8,796 nucleotides of DNA from Alitiscatomonas aceti (GCF_025567195.1 NZ_JAOQJF010000058.1:1-8796), one strand, 5' to 3'; positions 1 to 7,005 are shown, numbered from the stretch's first letter. The notes: a model not told the origin generated them from the sequence alone. Numbers and translations are program-made.

Positions 1-584
1 CCTGGTACCAGCATGAGAAAGTAGGCTACAACTACCGGATGAGCAACGTGATCGCCGGGGTGGTGCGGGGACAGTTTCCGTACTTAAAGGAGCACATCGC
101 ACAGAAGAAGGCCATTTATGAGCGGTACAGGGAGGGCTTTAAGGACCTTCCGGTACGGATGAATCCGTTCGACGCGGAAAACTCCGAGCCCAACTACTGG
201 CTGTCCTGTCTGGTCATCGATCCGGAGGCCATGTGCCGGCAGGTGCGCGGGGAACAGGAATCCCTGTACCTTCCGGAACCGGGAAAGAGCTGCCCCATGG
301 AGATCCTGGAGACGCTGGCAAGGTATAATGCCGAGGGGCGTCCCATCTGGAAGCCCATGCATATGCAGCCGATCTTCCGGATGAACGGGTTTGTGACCCG
401 GGAAGGGAATGGACGGGCAAGGACTAACGCTTATATCGCTGGAGGGGCTGTCGGGAAAGACGGAAAGCCGCTGGATGTGGGGATGGACCTCTTCCAGAGG
501 GGACTGTGCCTGCCGAGTGATAATAAGATGACCCCGGTACAGCAGGATAGAATTATTGCAGCGGTCCGTGCATGCTTCGAATAA
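1..584 (+). CDS. DegT/DnrJ/EryC1-family (EpsN/PglE-like) PLP aminotransferase, 5' end outside window
   Basis: C-terminal ~193 residues of a PLP-dependent sugar aminotransferase. The frame is open from base 3, and the residues before the ATG at 39 (WYQHEKVGYNYR) are family sequence, so the ATG at 39 (the M of GYNYRMSN) is internal and the real start lies upstream. GYNYRMSN, then RPIWKPMHMQP about 90 residues later and GLCLPSDNKMT near the C-terminus, are the usual landmarks of the UDP-4-keto-6-deoxysugar aminotransferases (PglE, EpsN). Full members are about 370-420 residues, so roughly half is present; the PLP-binding lysine would be in the missing half. A stretch REGNGRARTNAYIAGGAVG sits between the last two motifs. 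It would act in the cytosol on a nucleotide sugar, probably making UDP-4-amino-4,6-dideoxy-GlcNAc (inferred). It is GC-rich compared with everything downstream and lies 12 bases before the sugar transferase gene. Confidence 0.88.
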   Translation, partial: WYQHEKVGYNYRMSNVIAGVVRGQFPYLKEHIAQKKAIYERYREGFKDLPVRMNPFDAENSEPNYWLSCLVIDPEAMCRQVRGEQESLYLPEPGKSCPMEILETLARYNAEGRPIWKPMHMQPIFRMNGFVTREGNGRARTNAYIAGGAVGKDGKPLDVGMDLFQRGLCLPSDNKMTPVQQDRIIAAVRACFE

Positions 585-596
585 AGGTAGGAATGA

Positions 597-1424
597 ATGA
601 ATAACGTACTTTCAACTTGTTTTAAGATTGCTGGTGGTATAGTAGTGGTAAGTGTTGCAGCCGGCGTGACAGCATTTGTAAAAGAAAGAATAGATGAGAA
701 GAAAGAGTCTGAGACGCTTCAAAAGCATCCGCAGGGGTTCTATGAAAGATATGTGAAGAGACCACTTGATTGCACTCTAGCTACAGGGGCACTGATTGTC
801 CTGAGTCCGGTACTGGCAGTGACAGCCTTAGTTGTACGCACCAAGCTTGGATCGCCAGTTGTATTCACTCAGGATCGTCCAGGCAAAGAAGAGAAGCTCT
901 TTAAGCTGTATAAGTTCCGTACGATGACTGATGCACGGGATGAAAATGGAGAATTGCTTCCGGATAAGGTGCGTCTTACCAGGGTAGGCCGAGCTATAAG
1001 GGAGTCCAGTTGTGACGAGCTTTTGGAGCTCGTAAATATCATTAAAGGCGATATGGCTGTAGTCGGTCCCAGACCTCAACTGGTTAGGGATATGGTATTT
1101 ATGACTCCGAAGCAGCGTCGGCGTCATAGTGTAAGACCGGGGCTGACGGGACTCGCACAGATAAACGGTAGAAATGAGATTACATGGGAAGAGAAGCTTG
1201 AATGGGATCTTAGATATCTAGATAAAATTACATTTGTTAATGATGCAAAGATAGTCTTAAGAACTATAGCGAAAATTAGGCATAAAGAAGGCATTACTGA
1301 TGGTGAGAATGCAACGGCGTTGGACTTTGGGGATGAATTGCTAAAGGACGGAAAAGTAGATCAGGCTACATACAACAATTGCCAGATTGAAGCAAAGAAA
1401 CTCTTGAAAAAAGCAGGGAACTGA
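597..1424 (+). CDS. Undecaprenyl-phosphate sugar-1-phosphate transferase (bacterial sugar transferase, PglC/WcaJ family)
   Basis: Initiating phosphoglycosyl transferase, 275 aa: moves a sugar-1-phosphate from a UDP-sugar to undecaprenyl phosphate at the cytoplasmic membrane. The core spans about residues 48-228: re-entrant helix with the Ser-Pro break (S70-P71), LYKFRTM (104-110), the catalytic Asp-Glu pair D140-E141 followed by LLELVNIIKGDM, then VVGPRP (155-160) and RPGLTGLAQINGRN (180-193). Compared with the minimal ~200-aa monotopic enzymes it has an extra hydrophobic helix near residues 11-28 with a charged linker, and a ~45-residue C-terminal tail (FGDELLKDGKVDQATYNNC...), probably a small helical hairpin of unknown role. 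The start at 597 follows an AAAGGTAGGA site; an overlapping ATG at 593 stops after three codons. Pairing with the preceding aminotransferase suggests an amino-6-deoxysugar as first sugar (inference). GC falls along the gene. Confidence 0.93.
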   Translation: MNNVLSTCFKIAGGIVVVSVAAGVTAFVKERIDEKKESETLQKHPQGFYERYVKRPLDCTLATGALIVLSPVLAVTALVVRTKLGSPVVFTQDRPGKEEKLFKLYKFRTMTDARDENGELLPDKVRLTRVGRAIRESSCDELLELVNIIKGDMAVVGPRPQLVRDMVFMTPKQRRRHSVRPGLTGLAQINGRNEITWEEKLEWDLRYLDKITFVNDAKIVLRTIAKIRHKEGITDGENATALDFGDELLKDGKVDQATYNNCQIEAKKLLKKAGN

Positions 1425-1427
1425 ATA

Positions 1428-2255
1428 ATGGGTAATTTGAAATTTTCAGTATCGATGTGTGTCTATGGCGGAGATAATGTTGAATACTTTAGGTCGGCAG
1501 TAGACAGCATATTAAATCAAAGTAAAAGTCCGGATGAGGTTGTTTTGGTTGTAGACGGTCCTGTTCCAGATACGTTGGATTCTGTGATTAAGACATACAG
1601 CGCGAATCCGATATTTCATGTTTATAGATTCAAAGAGAACCAGGGACATGGAAAAGCTCGACGACTTGGGTTAAAGAAATGTTCAAACGCATTAGTAGCT
1701 CTTATGGATGCTGATGATATCAGTGTTTATAGACGCTTTGAATTAGAACTTGCAATGTTTGAACACAATCCGGATTTATCGATTGTGGGAGGACAGGTAA
1801 GCGAGTTCATCTTATCTCCAGAAAAATCAGAGTCAGTCCGAGAAGTTCCGTTGTTGGATAAAGACATCAAGTCTTATATGCAGAAACGTTGCCCCATGAA
1901 TCAGCCTACGGTAATGTTAAAAAAGGATGATATTGAAGAGGTGGGAGGCTATCAAGATTGGTTTTGCAATGAAGATTACTATCTTTGGATTCGGCTTGCA
2001 GTAGCAGGTAAAAAGTTTGCAAATTCTCCTGAGACTCTTGTGAATATGAGAATGAGTCCAGATTCGTATAAACGAAGAGGTGGAGTGAGGTATTTCCAAT
2101 CGGAAGCAAAGCTGCAGAGATATATGTTACAGAAGAGAGTAATTAATTTGCCAACTTACATAATGAACGTAGGAAAAAGGTTAATTGTTCAAGTGTTAAT
2201 GCCAAATAGTATGAGGTCATGGGCGTTTAAAAATTTTGCAAGGAAAAAAACATAG
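1428..2255 (+). CDS. Family 2 glycosyltransferase (GT-A fold)
   Basis: Cytosolic glycosyltransferase of 275 aa that probably adds an early sugar of the repeat unit; donor and linkage cannot be read from sequence. The N-terminus FSVSMCVYGGD (6-16) is the first nucleotide-binding strand, VVDGP (41-45) follows, then ENQGHGKARRLGL (70-82), the metal-binding DADD at 94-97, MNQPTVML (157-164) and an acidic NEDYYLW (181-187) in the position of the GT2 catalytic-base region. Overall style is that of AmsE/PglI-like GT2 proteins of exopolysaccharide loci. No transmembrane helix is evident; the basic C-terminus (FKNFARKKT) could sit on the membrane. The start lies only 3 bases after the upstream stop, with AGGGAA at 1415-1420 as ribosome site, so translation is probably coupled. 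GC is lower than in the two preceding genes. Confidence 0.9.
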   Translation: MGNLKFSVSMCVYGGDNVEYFRSAVDSILNQSKSPDEVVLVVDGPVPDTLDSVIKTYSANPIFHVYRFKENQGHGKARRLGLKKCSNALVALMDADDISVYRRFELELAMFEHNPDLSIVGGQVSEFILSPEKSESVREVPLLDKDIKSYMQKRCPMNQPTVMLKKDDIEEVGGYQDWFCNEDYYLWIRLAVAGKKFANSPETLVNMRMSPDSYKRRGGVRYFQSEAKLQRYMLQKRVINLPTYIMNVGKRLIVQVLMPNSMRSWAFKNFARKKT

Positions 2256-2272
2256 TAAAAGGAATAAAAATT

Positions 2273-3142
2273 ATGTCTGATAATAACGAAAACCAAATAA
2301 TATCCGGATGGAAATATTACAATCATGCAATGATTCCAACATGTGAGCCACATGAAATTCCGAATCTGAAGCCTTTACAATCAGGTACTTTGTTGAAAAA
2401 TAGAGATGTGTGGGGGGGAAAAGACAGACCTTTATTTGCAAGGTGGACAGAGGATTATGATTGTGGATATGAAACTACCTTTTGGTATTGTATCAAAGAT
2501 GACATTTTTGATATTAGCGCGTTGAAATCAAAAAGACGTTACGAAATAAAGAAGGGTCTCAAGAATTTTGACGTAAAGGTAATTGATCCCTTTCAATATA
2601 GCGAGCAACTATATGATGTTGCGGTTATGGCGTTTTCGGCATATCCAGAGGCATACAGGCCGAAAATTGAAAAGAGGGCATTCATAAATGGAATAGATGA
2701 ATGGACAATAACTGGAAGTACAGTGTTTGGAGCCTTTGATAAGGAGAGCGGTAGGCTTTGTGGTTACGCACAACTGATTAAACAAGCACGGGCAATTAAT
2801 TTCAACATAGAAAAGACCATTCCAGAATTTGAGTCAAAGGGAGTCAATGCTGCTATTTGCATGGCGATTGTTTTATACTATCAGAAAGAAATCGAGAAGG
2901 GTTACTATATAGTGGACGGCGCAAGAGCGATAAGCCATGAAACTCATTTTCAGGATTATCTTGAAAAGTACTTTGGGTTTAGAAGAGCGTATTGTCACCT
3001 TCATGTTAAATATAAATGGTGGGTTTTGTTGGCGGTTAAAGCGTTATATCCTTTTCGAACGATGATTGAGAAATCAAAGTCTTCATTGGCTCACAATATC
3101 ACAGGAGTGTTACGGATGGAAGAGTGGAAAGTGCGTGAGTAA
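2273..3142 (+). CDS. Putative GNAT/FemAB-like acyltransferase of polysaccharide locus
   Basis: A 289-aa soluble protein that I do not recognise as a characterised enzyme. Parts resemble the acetyltransferase fold shared by GNAT and FemAB (Lif) proteins: a basic segment SKRRYEIKKGLKNFDVKVID (86-105), like the Arg/Lys-rich helix preceding the first GNAT-like strand in FemAB proteins; a strand pair VFGAFDKESGRLCGYAQL (151-168), the usual strand-turn-strand with a Gly before the acyl-donor pocket; and EKYFGFRRAYCHLHVKY (231-247), typical of the end of the fold. The N-terminal ~70 residues are aromatic- and Cys-containing with no recognised motif. A plausible job is adding an acyl or aminoacyl group to an amino sugar of the repeat unit, but that is inference. 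Ribosome site AAAAGGA is at 2257-2263. It sits between two transferase genes in the same operon. It could instead be an unrelated family with a chance GNAT-like pattern. Confidence 0.6.
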   Translation: MSDNNENQIISGWKYYNHAMIPTCEPHEIPNLKPLQSGTLLKNRDVWGGKDRPLFARWTEDYDCGYETTFWYCIKDDIFDISALKSKRRYEIKKGLKNFDVKVIDPFQYSEQLYDVAVMAFSAYPEAYRPKIEKRAFINGIDEWTITGSTVFGAFDKESGRLCGYAQLIKQARAINFNIEKTIPEFESKGVNAAICMAIVLYYQKEIEKGYYIVDGARAISHETHFQDYLEKYFGFRRAYCHLHVKYKWWVLLAVKALYPFRTMIEKSKSSLAHNITGVLRMEEWKVRE

Positions 3143-3162
3143 CTGAAAGGAAAACTAGTAGA

Positions 3163-4374
3163 ATGATAAGCCCGAGATATTTTTTTAACAGACTAAAAGA
3201 TGTAAAAGCGTCAGACTTGGCTGCGGTATTTCCCATGTTAGGAGCACTGATAGTTTCTCCTTTATTTAAGAAGAAATATTCTCATACATGGTTGATTTGT
3301 GAAGAAAAGGCTGAGGCTAGGGATAATGGTTATTGGTTCTTTCGAAAGATGAGAGAAGAACATCCTAAACAGCCATGTATTTATGCTATAGATAAGAAAT
3401 CGGTCGATTACAAGAAGGTTAAAGATTTAGGCCAGGTAATCCAGTATGGAAGTTTTCTTCATTGGGTCATTTATTTTACTTGCGAGCGCAATATTAGCTC
3501 GCAAAAGGGTGGTAAACCAAATGCAGTTCTTTGCGCATTCATTGAGTTGAATAATTGGTATAATGCTCATAATATTTTTTTGCAGCATGGGGTAATTATC
3601 AATGATCTTCGGTGGCTATATGCGGATAGATCAAGATTTGATATGTTCGTGACATCTGCTGTTCCGGAGACAAAATATATTGAGGAAAAATTTGGATATT
3701 CCAAAGGGGTGGTACAACTGTGTGGATTACCACGCTTTGATAATCTTCATAATAGGAATGTAAAAAGGAACAGAATTGTAATAATGCCTACATGGCGTTA
3801 TTGGTTTAACTTGAAGTCTAAAGAGCAAGCGGGACTTGATAGTGACTTTTTGCACTCGCATTATTTAAAGTCTTGGAAAGCACTTCTGGAGAGCCATAAA
3901 TTAGCTGAACTTATAGATGAATATAAGCTTGAGGTTATTTTCTATCCTCATAGAAATCTGCAATACCATCTGCCAGATATGAAAAAGATGATCAGTACCA
4001 AAGTAACGATTGCTTCTTGGAAGGATTACGATATTCAAGAGTTGCTTAAGTCATCAGAAATGATGATAACAGATTACTCCAGCGTCTTCTTCGATATGGT
4101 TTATATGAAGAAGCCGGTTATCTTTTATCAGTTCGATCTTGAAGAATTTAGAAAAGGCCAATATGAGCAAGGGTATTTTGATTATAACGAAAATCCCTTC
4201 GGGAAAAGTTGCAGGAATCCAGATGAAGTATTAAGTTTACTAGAAGGATTTATAAAATCCGGGTATAAGTGTTCAAAGGAATACCTTACAGCCCATAAAC
4301 GTTATTTCCTATATTACGATTCCAGTAATAGTGAAAGAGTGTATAAAGCAGTTAAACAATTAAGAAGGAAATGA
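3163..4374 (+). CDS. CDP-glycerol glycerophosphotransferase family protein (TagF/TarF-like)
   Basis: 403 aa, matching the single-domain Glyphos_transf family of teichoic-acid polymerases and related capsule enzymes, which move glycerol-phosphate (or another polyol-phosphate) from a CDP-activated donor onto a glycan or lipid-linked acceptor. Visible landmarks in order: WLICEEKAEARDNGYWFF (43-60); LQHGVIIND with His142-Gly143; VTSAVPE (163-169); GLPRFD (188-193); PTWR (209-212); FYPHRN with His263; ITDYSSVFFD (302-311) with Asp304; and FYQFDLEEF (321-329). These His and Asp positions correspond to the conserved donor-phosphate and catalytic residues of TagF. It lacks the long N-terminal region of full TagF, so it may be a single-addition decorating enzyme rather than a polymerase (inference). 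A hydrophobic stretch at about 20-35 may help membrane association. Ribosome site GAAAGGA is at 3145-3151. The last 4 bases overlap the next gene. No CDP-glycerol synthase is in the window. Confidence 0.9.
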   Translation: MISPRYFFNRLKDVKASDLAAVFPMLGALIVSPLFKKKYSHTWLICEEKAEARDNGYWFFRKMREEHPKQPCIYAIDKKSVDYKKVKDLGQVIQYGSFLHWVIYFTCERNISSQKGGKPNAVLCAFIELNNWYNAHNIFLQHGVIINDLRWLYADRSRFDMFVTSAVPETKYIEEKFGYSKGVVQLCGLPRFDNLHNRNVKRNRIVIMPTWRYWFNLKSKEQAGLDSDFLHSHYLKSWKALLESHKLAELIDEYKLEVIFYPHRNLQYHLPDMKKMISTKVTIASWKDYDIQELLKSSEMMITDYSSVFFDMVYMKKPVIFYQFDLEEFRKGQYEQGYFDYNENPFGKSCRNPDEVLSLLEGFIKSGYKCSKEYLTAHKRYFLYYDSSNSERVYKAVKQLRRK

Positions 4375-5324
4375 GTAAAGAAGTGAAAGATTGTATAGGA
4401 ATAGTGATTGTAAATTATAATACTTATGATGAACTTATAGGTTGTATCAAATCTATAAGAGAGAAAATCAAATGTAAGTATAGAATATATGTAGTAGATA
4501 ATGGATCTAACAAAGAAATAAAGGACCAGATAAATAACAATTTAACCGGATGTGATGATCTTAAGCTAATTATGTTGAGTGAGAATTTAGGTTATTCCGG
4601 TGGAAATAATGTAGGTATAAGGAAGGCTATTGAAGAAGGTTGCACCCATATTGCCATTACTAACAGCGACATCGTATTTGAGAATGATGCTATTTCAGAG
4701 ATGTTAAAAGACTTAGAAGGTGAAATAGCAGTAGTTGGACCTCGTGTAATTAAAGGAGATGGAAGCAATGGACAGTATCCGTTAAAAACATACTCGGTCT
4801 TTTCAGCTATTTTAGATAGGATGCCATTCTCTTATATTAAAAAAGCAACTGGATATGGAGAGGTGCATGTAGAAAATCTAGATATGACTTATTCGTTTTA
4901 TGGCATGGTGTCAGGGTGTTGTTTTCTAATATCCTCGTCTGTTTTTAATGAATTGGGATTCTTTGATGATAACGTTTTCTTATATTCAGAGGAGAGAATA
5001 CTATCAATAAAATTAAAGAAGCTTGGATTGAAAGCTTGCTATGAACCACAAGCAAGGGTCTATCATTTGGAAGGACAGTCAACGGGAAAAGTAGGAAATC
5101 CTTTTGCAGATTTCCATAGATATGCAAGTGATTATTATACGATAATCAGATACTGTGAGGGACATGTTTTGGGAAAAAGATTGCTGCGTGTATTACGATT
5201 GTTTAATTTCAAAATGAAAGTTAGGAAAGATTCAAGCTATAGATGGTATTATAAAAAATTGATTACTAAAATGAATGAAATTGATCAAGGGGATTTTAAA
5301 ATATCTTCTGGGATAGAAAGGTAA
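4371..5324 (+). CDS. Family 2 glycosyltransferase, rhamnosyltransferase-like (COG1216 type)
   Basis: 317-aa cytosolic/peripheral GT-A glycosyltransferase expected to extend the lipid-linked repeat unit. Motifs: IVIVNYNTYDEL (11-22), VVDNGSN (41-47), ENLGYSGGNNVGI (71-83), a DXD-equivalent NSD at 98-100, VVGPRV (121-126), SGCCFLISS (181-189), FLYSEE (203-208) as the acidic base region, and VYHLEGQSTGK (230-240), the conserved His/Gly loop of WbbL-like enzymes. Rhamnose as donor is only suggested by similarity. The ATG shares ATGA with the stop of the preceding gene, indicating coupled translation. AAGGA sits only 1-2 bases before that ATG, which is unusually close; an in-frame GTG at 4383, four codons downstream, would be about 13 bases from AAGGA and is an alternative start that leaves all motifs intact. 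Codon use is clearly AT-rich. Confidence 0.9.
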   Translation: MSKEVKDCIGIVIVNYNTYDELIGCIKSIREKIKCKYRIYVVDNGSNKEIKDQINNNLTGCDDLKLIMLSENLGYSGGNNVGIRKAIEEGCTHIAITNSDIVFENDAISEMLKDLEGEIAVVGPRVIKGDGSNGQYPLKTYSVFSAILDRMPFSYIKKATGYGEVHVENLDMTYSFYGMVSGCCFLISSSVFNELGFFDDNVFLYSEERILSIKLKKLGLKACYEPQARVYHLEGQSTGKVGNPFADFHRYASDYYTIIRYCEGHVLGKRLLRVLRLFNFKMKVRKDSSYRWYYKKLITKMNEIDQGDFKISSGIER

Positions 5325-5331
5325 GCATGAC

Positions 5332-6471
5332 ATGCAGGAATTTATCTTTATCTATATGCTGTATGCACTACTTACATACGCAGTACTCTTACTGACTTCG
5401 GGAGTAAATATAAAAGGTAGACAATCGACATATCTTGTGTTTTTTTTGATCATCATCAATTCGTTGATTGCTTGCCTACGTCCGGAACAGGTTGCTGATA
5501 CTAATATGTATAATATGGCATATGATACTAGTGTCAGCATTATTTCAAATCTTACAGTTAATAGTGTTTCAGATTTATTTGCAAATAGGTCATACTATTC
5601 GATTGAAATTGTGTATATATTTTTTATGTCTCTATTTCGATCACTATTTAAGTCGCCGATTCTTTTTTATTTTGTATCAGGACTATTATCAAATGCATTG
5701 ATTCTTTATGGATTAACTTTAGTTAACCAATATTTATATCTGGACTTTCAAAAAGAAAGCGAAGCTAAAAAACAAAGAGCAGTAATCCAAACTTACTGTA
5801 TCTATGTTCTTTATTCAGGAATCCATTACACTACTGTGGCTATAAGGTCGGGATTAGCAATTGGTCTTGGACTGGCCGCAATAGGATTGCTATTGGCATA
5901 TAAGAAGCGATTGTTATCCATGATCCTTCTAGTACTTGCGTGCTTGGTACATACAACTTCAATTCTTTTCATTGGTATTTACCTAATAGTAAGGTTTTTT
6001 CCAGTGAACTTGAGCAAAAAAAGTATTGCTATACTATGGATCGTGGCAATGGGAGGTTATTTTTCTAATATTGCTCGGTATACGACTATGGCGGCAATAC
6101 GAATGGTGCTTGGATTATTTTCGATTCTACACATTAATGCTTTTAGTAGTTACATTACTGACTTGGAATTTGTTGTTCAAATGCGTGAAGGCTACATTAT
6201 GTTCTTTATCGGTCTATTCCTTGTTATTACATATCTTCCTAATAAAAGAATAAACAAACTCGCTCTTATTATTATCGTCGGCTTATTCCTGCAAACATTC
6301 GCATACCCTATTCATGCGCTTTCAAGGTTAGTGGATATATTTACCATCTTTCTTATTCCGATTGTTTGCTATAGTGTTAGCAATGCGGATGTTAAATATT
6401 TGAACAGGATGGTTCTGTATGGAACGGTATTCTTGCTAGTTCCACAGTATGTTATGATATTTGGAAGGTAA
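5332..6471 (+). CDS. wzy: EpsG-family polysaccharide polymerase (Wzy)
   Basis: Polytopic membrane protein of 379 aa with about ten hydrophobic segments, of the size and pattern of EpsG/Wzy polymerases, which join flipped repeat units on the outer membrane face. Family landmarks: LRPEQVADTNMY (49-60), matching the R...(A/G)DT..Y motif after the first helices; a periplasmic-type loop around 60-90; VAIRSGLAIGLGLA (169-182); LVHTTS (205-210), equivalent to the conserved His of the family; and SRLVDIFTIF (331-340). Polymerases are poorly conserved, so the assignment rests on motif order, membrane pattern and location between glycosyltransferases and the flippase. It starts 7 bases after the previous stop; GAAAGG at 5316-5321 serves as ribosome site. 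An ATG at 5327 is in another frame and was rejected. It is followed by a 547-base gap without an intact gene. Confidence 0.87.
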   Translation: MQEFIFIYMLYALLTYAVLLLTSGVNIKGRQSTYLVFFLIIINSLIACLRPEQVADTNMYNMAYDTSVSIISNLTVNSVSDLFANRSYYSIEIVYIFFMSLFRSLFKSPILFYFVSGLLSNALILYGLTLVNQYLYLDFQKESEAKKQRAVIQTYCIYVLYSGIHYTTVAIRSGLAIGLGLAAIGLLLAYKKRLLSMILLVLACLVHTTSILFIGIYLIVRFFPVNLSKKSIAILWIVAMGGYFSNIARYTTMAAIRMVLGLFSILHINAFSSYITDLEFVVQMREGYIMFFIGLFLVITYLPNKRINKLALIIIVGLFLQTFAYPIHALSRLVDIFTIFLIPIVCYSVSNADVKYLNRMVLYGTVFLLVPQYVMIFGR

Positions 6472-6491
6472 ACTTTCTACTTTGAAAGAGT

Positions 6492-6786
6492 ATGAAGATG
6501 GGACTATTTCTTGGATTTCAAAGGTATATTTATAAATTGATGCGTAATAGAAAAGTAAAAAGAAAACTATCATAATTTTACAATAATTAATAGGAGCAGC
6601 TATAAAGATGATCAATTTAGTAATATTTCAATAGGAAAATATACTTATGGAGATTTAAACATTTGCCAGTATGAGCTAAAACATTATAAATTAAGAACTG
6701 GTAATTTGTGTTCGATTCCCCAAGATGTAATGTTTATGTTAGATGGGGAACACGAATACAATTTTATATTGTTGTGGTCAAGCTGA
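6492..6786 (+). pseudogene. Broken hexapeptide-repeat (CatB/XAT-like) acetyltransferase, frameshifted and truncated
   Basis: The 5' half of a left-handed beta-helix acetyltransferase of the kind that acetylates capsule sugars. A first frame runs from ATG 6492 (or ATG 6498, 7 bases after GAAAGAG) for 27 residues, with a basic N-terminus (QRYIYKLMRNRKVKRK), and stops at 6573-6575. The frame one base over is open from 6559 to a TGA at 6784 and reads NISIGKYTYGDLNI, then GNLCSIPQDVMFMLDGEHEYN, i.e. the (I)GxYTYG...GN(L/F)CSIA...GxH order of XAT proteins, including the His that is catalytic in the family. One base removed in the A-rich stretch at about 6551-6570 would join them into ~97 codons. 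Normal members are about 200-215 aa; the C-terminal hexapeptide coils and WIGxxA region are gone or unrecognisable, and stops crowd 6784-6840. Homology is judged by eye. Confidence 0.72.
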
Positions 6787-6959
6787 TAAAAGGAATGATA
6801 GAAGAATATATAGGCAATTTACATGCAGAGCTAATAGATTTTGCATAACTTGATTGGATACCGAAGAAGGGGATTGAGGAATAAGAATGAATCCAAACAA
6901 TATAGGTATGAAATAATATAAGAGTAATTGATTGATTAAATAGGAAAAAGGAACATTTA
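6787..6959. other. AT-rich non-coding stretch, probably decayed 3' half of the acetyltransferase
   Basis: All three + frames contain stops and no gene-like reading frame is visible. LIGYR is readable at 6850-6864 in the same frame as GEHEYN (6745-6762) and 108 bases after it, about where WIGYG would fall in an intact XAT-type protein. This may be an eroded remnant, but a five-residue echo in AT-rich DNA is weak. An AAAAAGGAA purine run at 6945-6953 resembles a ribosome site but lies 65 bases before the next start codon. On the - strand a reading frame crosses this stretch; it has no family features and I did not accept it. Confidence 0.4.
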
Positions 6960-7003
6960 AGTCTCTTATATATTTTAGCATATGAAGAAAATATATAGAG
7001 ACT
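6960..7003. repeat. Long near-perfect inverted repeat (hairpin) upstream of wzx
   Basis: Left arm 6960-6976 (AGTCTCTTATATATTTT) and right arm 6988-7003 (AAAATATATAGAGACT) are reverse complements except for one bulged base in the left arm. That gives 16 base pairs around an 11-base loop (6977-6987). The outer six pairs include G and C; the inner ones are all A/T. No T-run follows the right arm, so it is not a standard rho-independent terminator. It ends 15 bases before the wzx start codon and might act as an mRNA structure controlling translation or stability, or be a scar of a small mobile sequence; the sequence alone does not decide. Confidence 0.75.
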
Positions 7004-7005
7004 AA

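Noticed and set aside
39..584. ATG at 39 as the aminotransferase start
   Set aside because: The residues encoded immediately upstream in frame (HEKVGYNYR) belong to the family motif GYNYRMSN, so the gene continues beyond the window start.
828..1127. 99-codon minus-strand frame and other frames opposite the glycosyltransferase and polymerase genes
   Set aside because: They are complementary shadows of confidently assigned genes and show no protein family features or ribosome sites.
3481..3503. Perfect 7-bp inverted repeat TGCGAGC...GCTCGCA with a 9-base loop
   Set aside because: It lies inside the TagF-like gene with normal coding on both sides, has no T-run and no other copy was noticed; probably incidental.
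6472..6490. CTTTC/GAAAG repeat after the polymerase stop as a terminator
   Set aside because: Only five base pairs, no T-run, and the remnant gene start immediately follows.
6982..7005. Seven-codon leader peptide (MKKIYRD) in the hairpin before wzx
   Set aside because: No ribosome site precedes it and its codons carry no regulatory amino-acid run; most likely chance.
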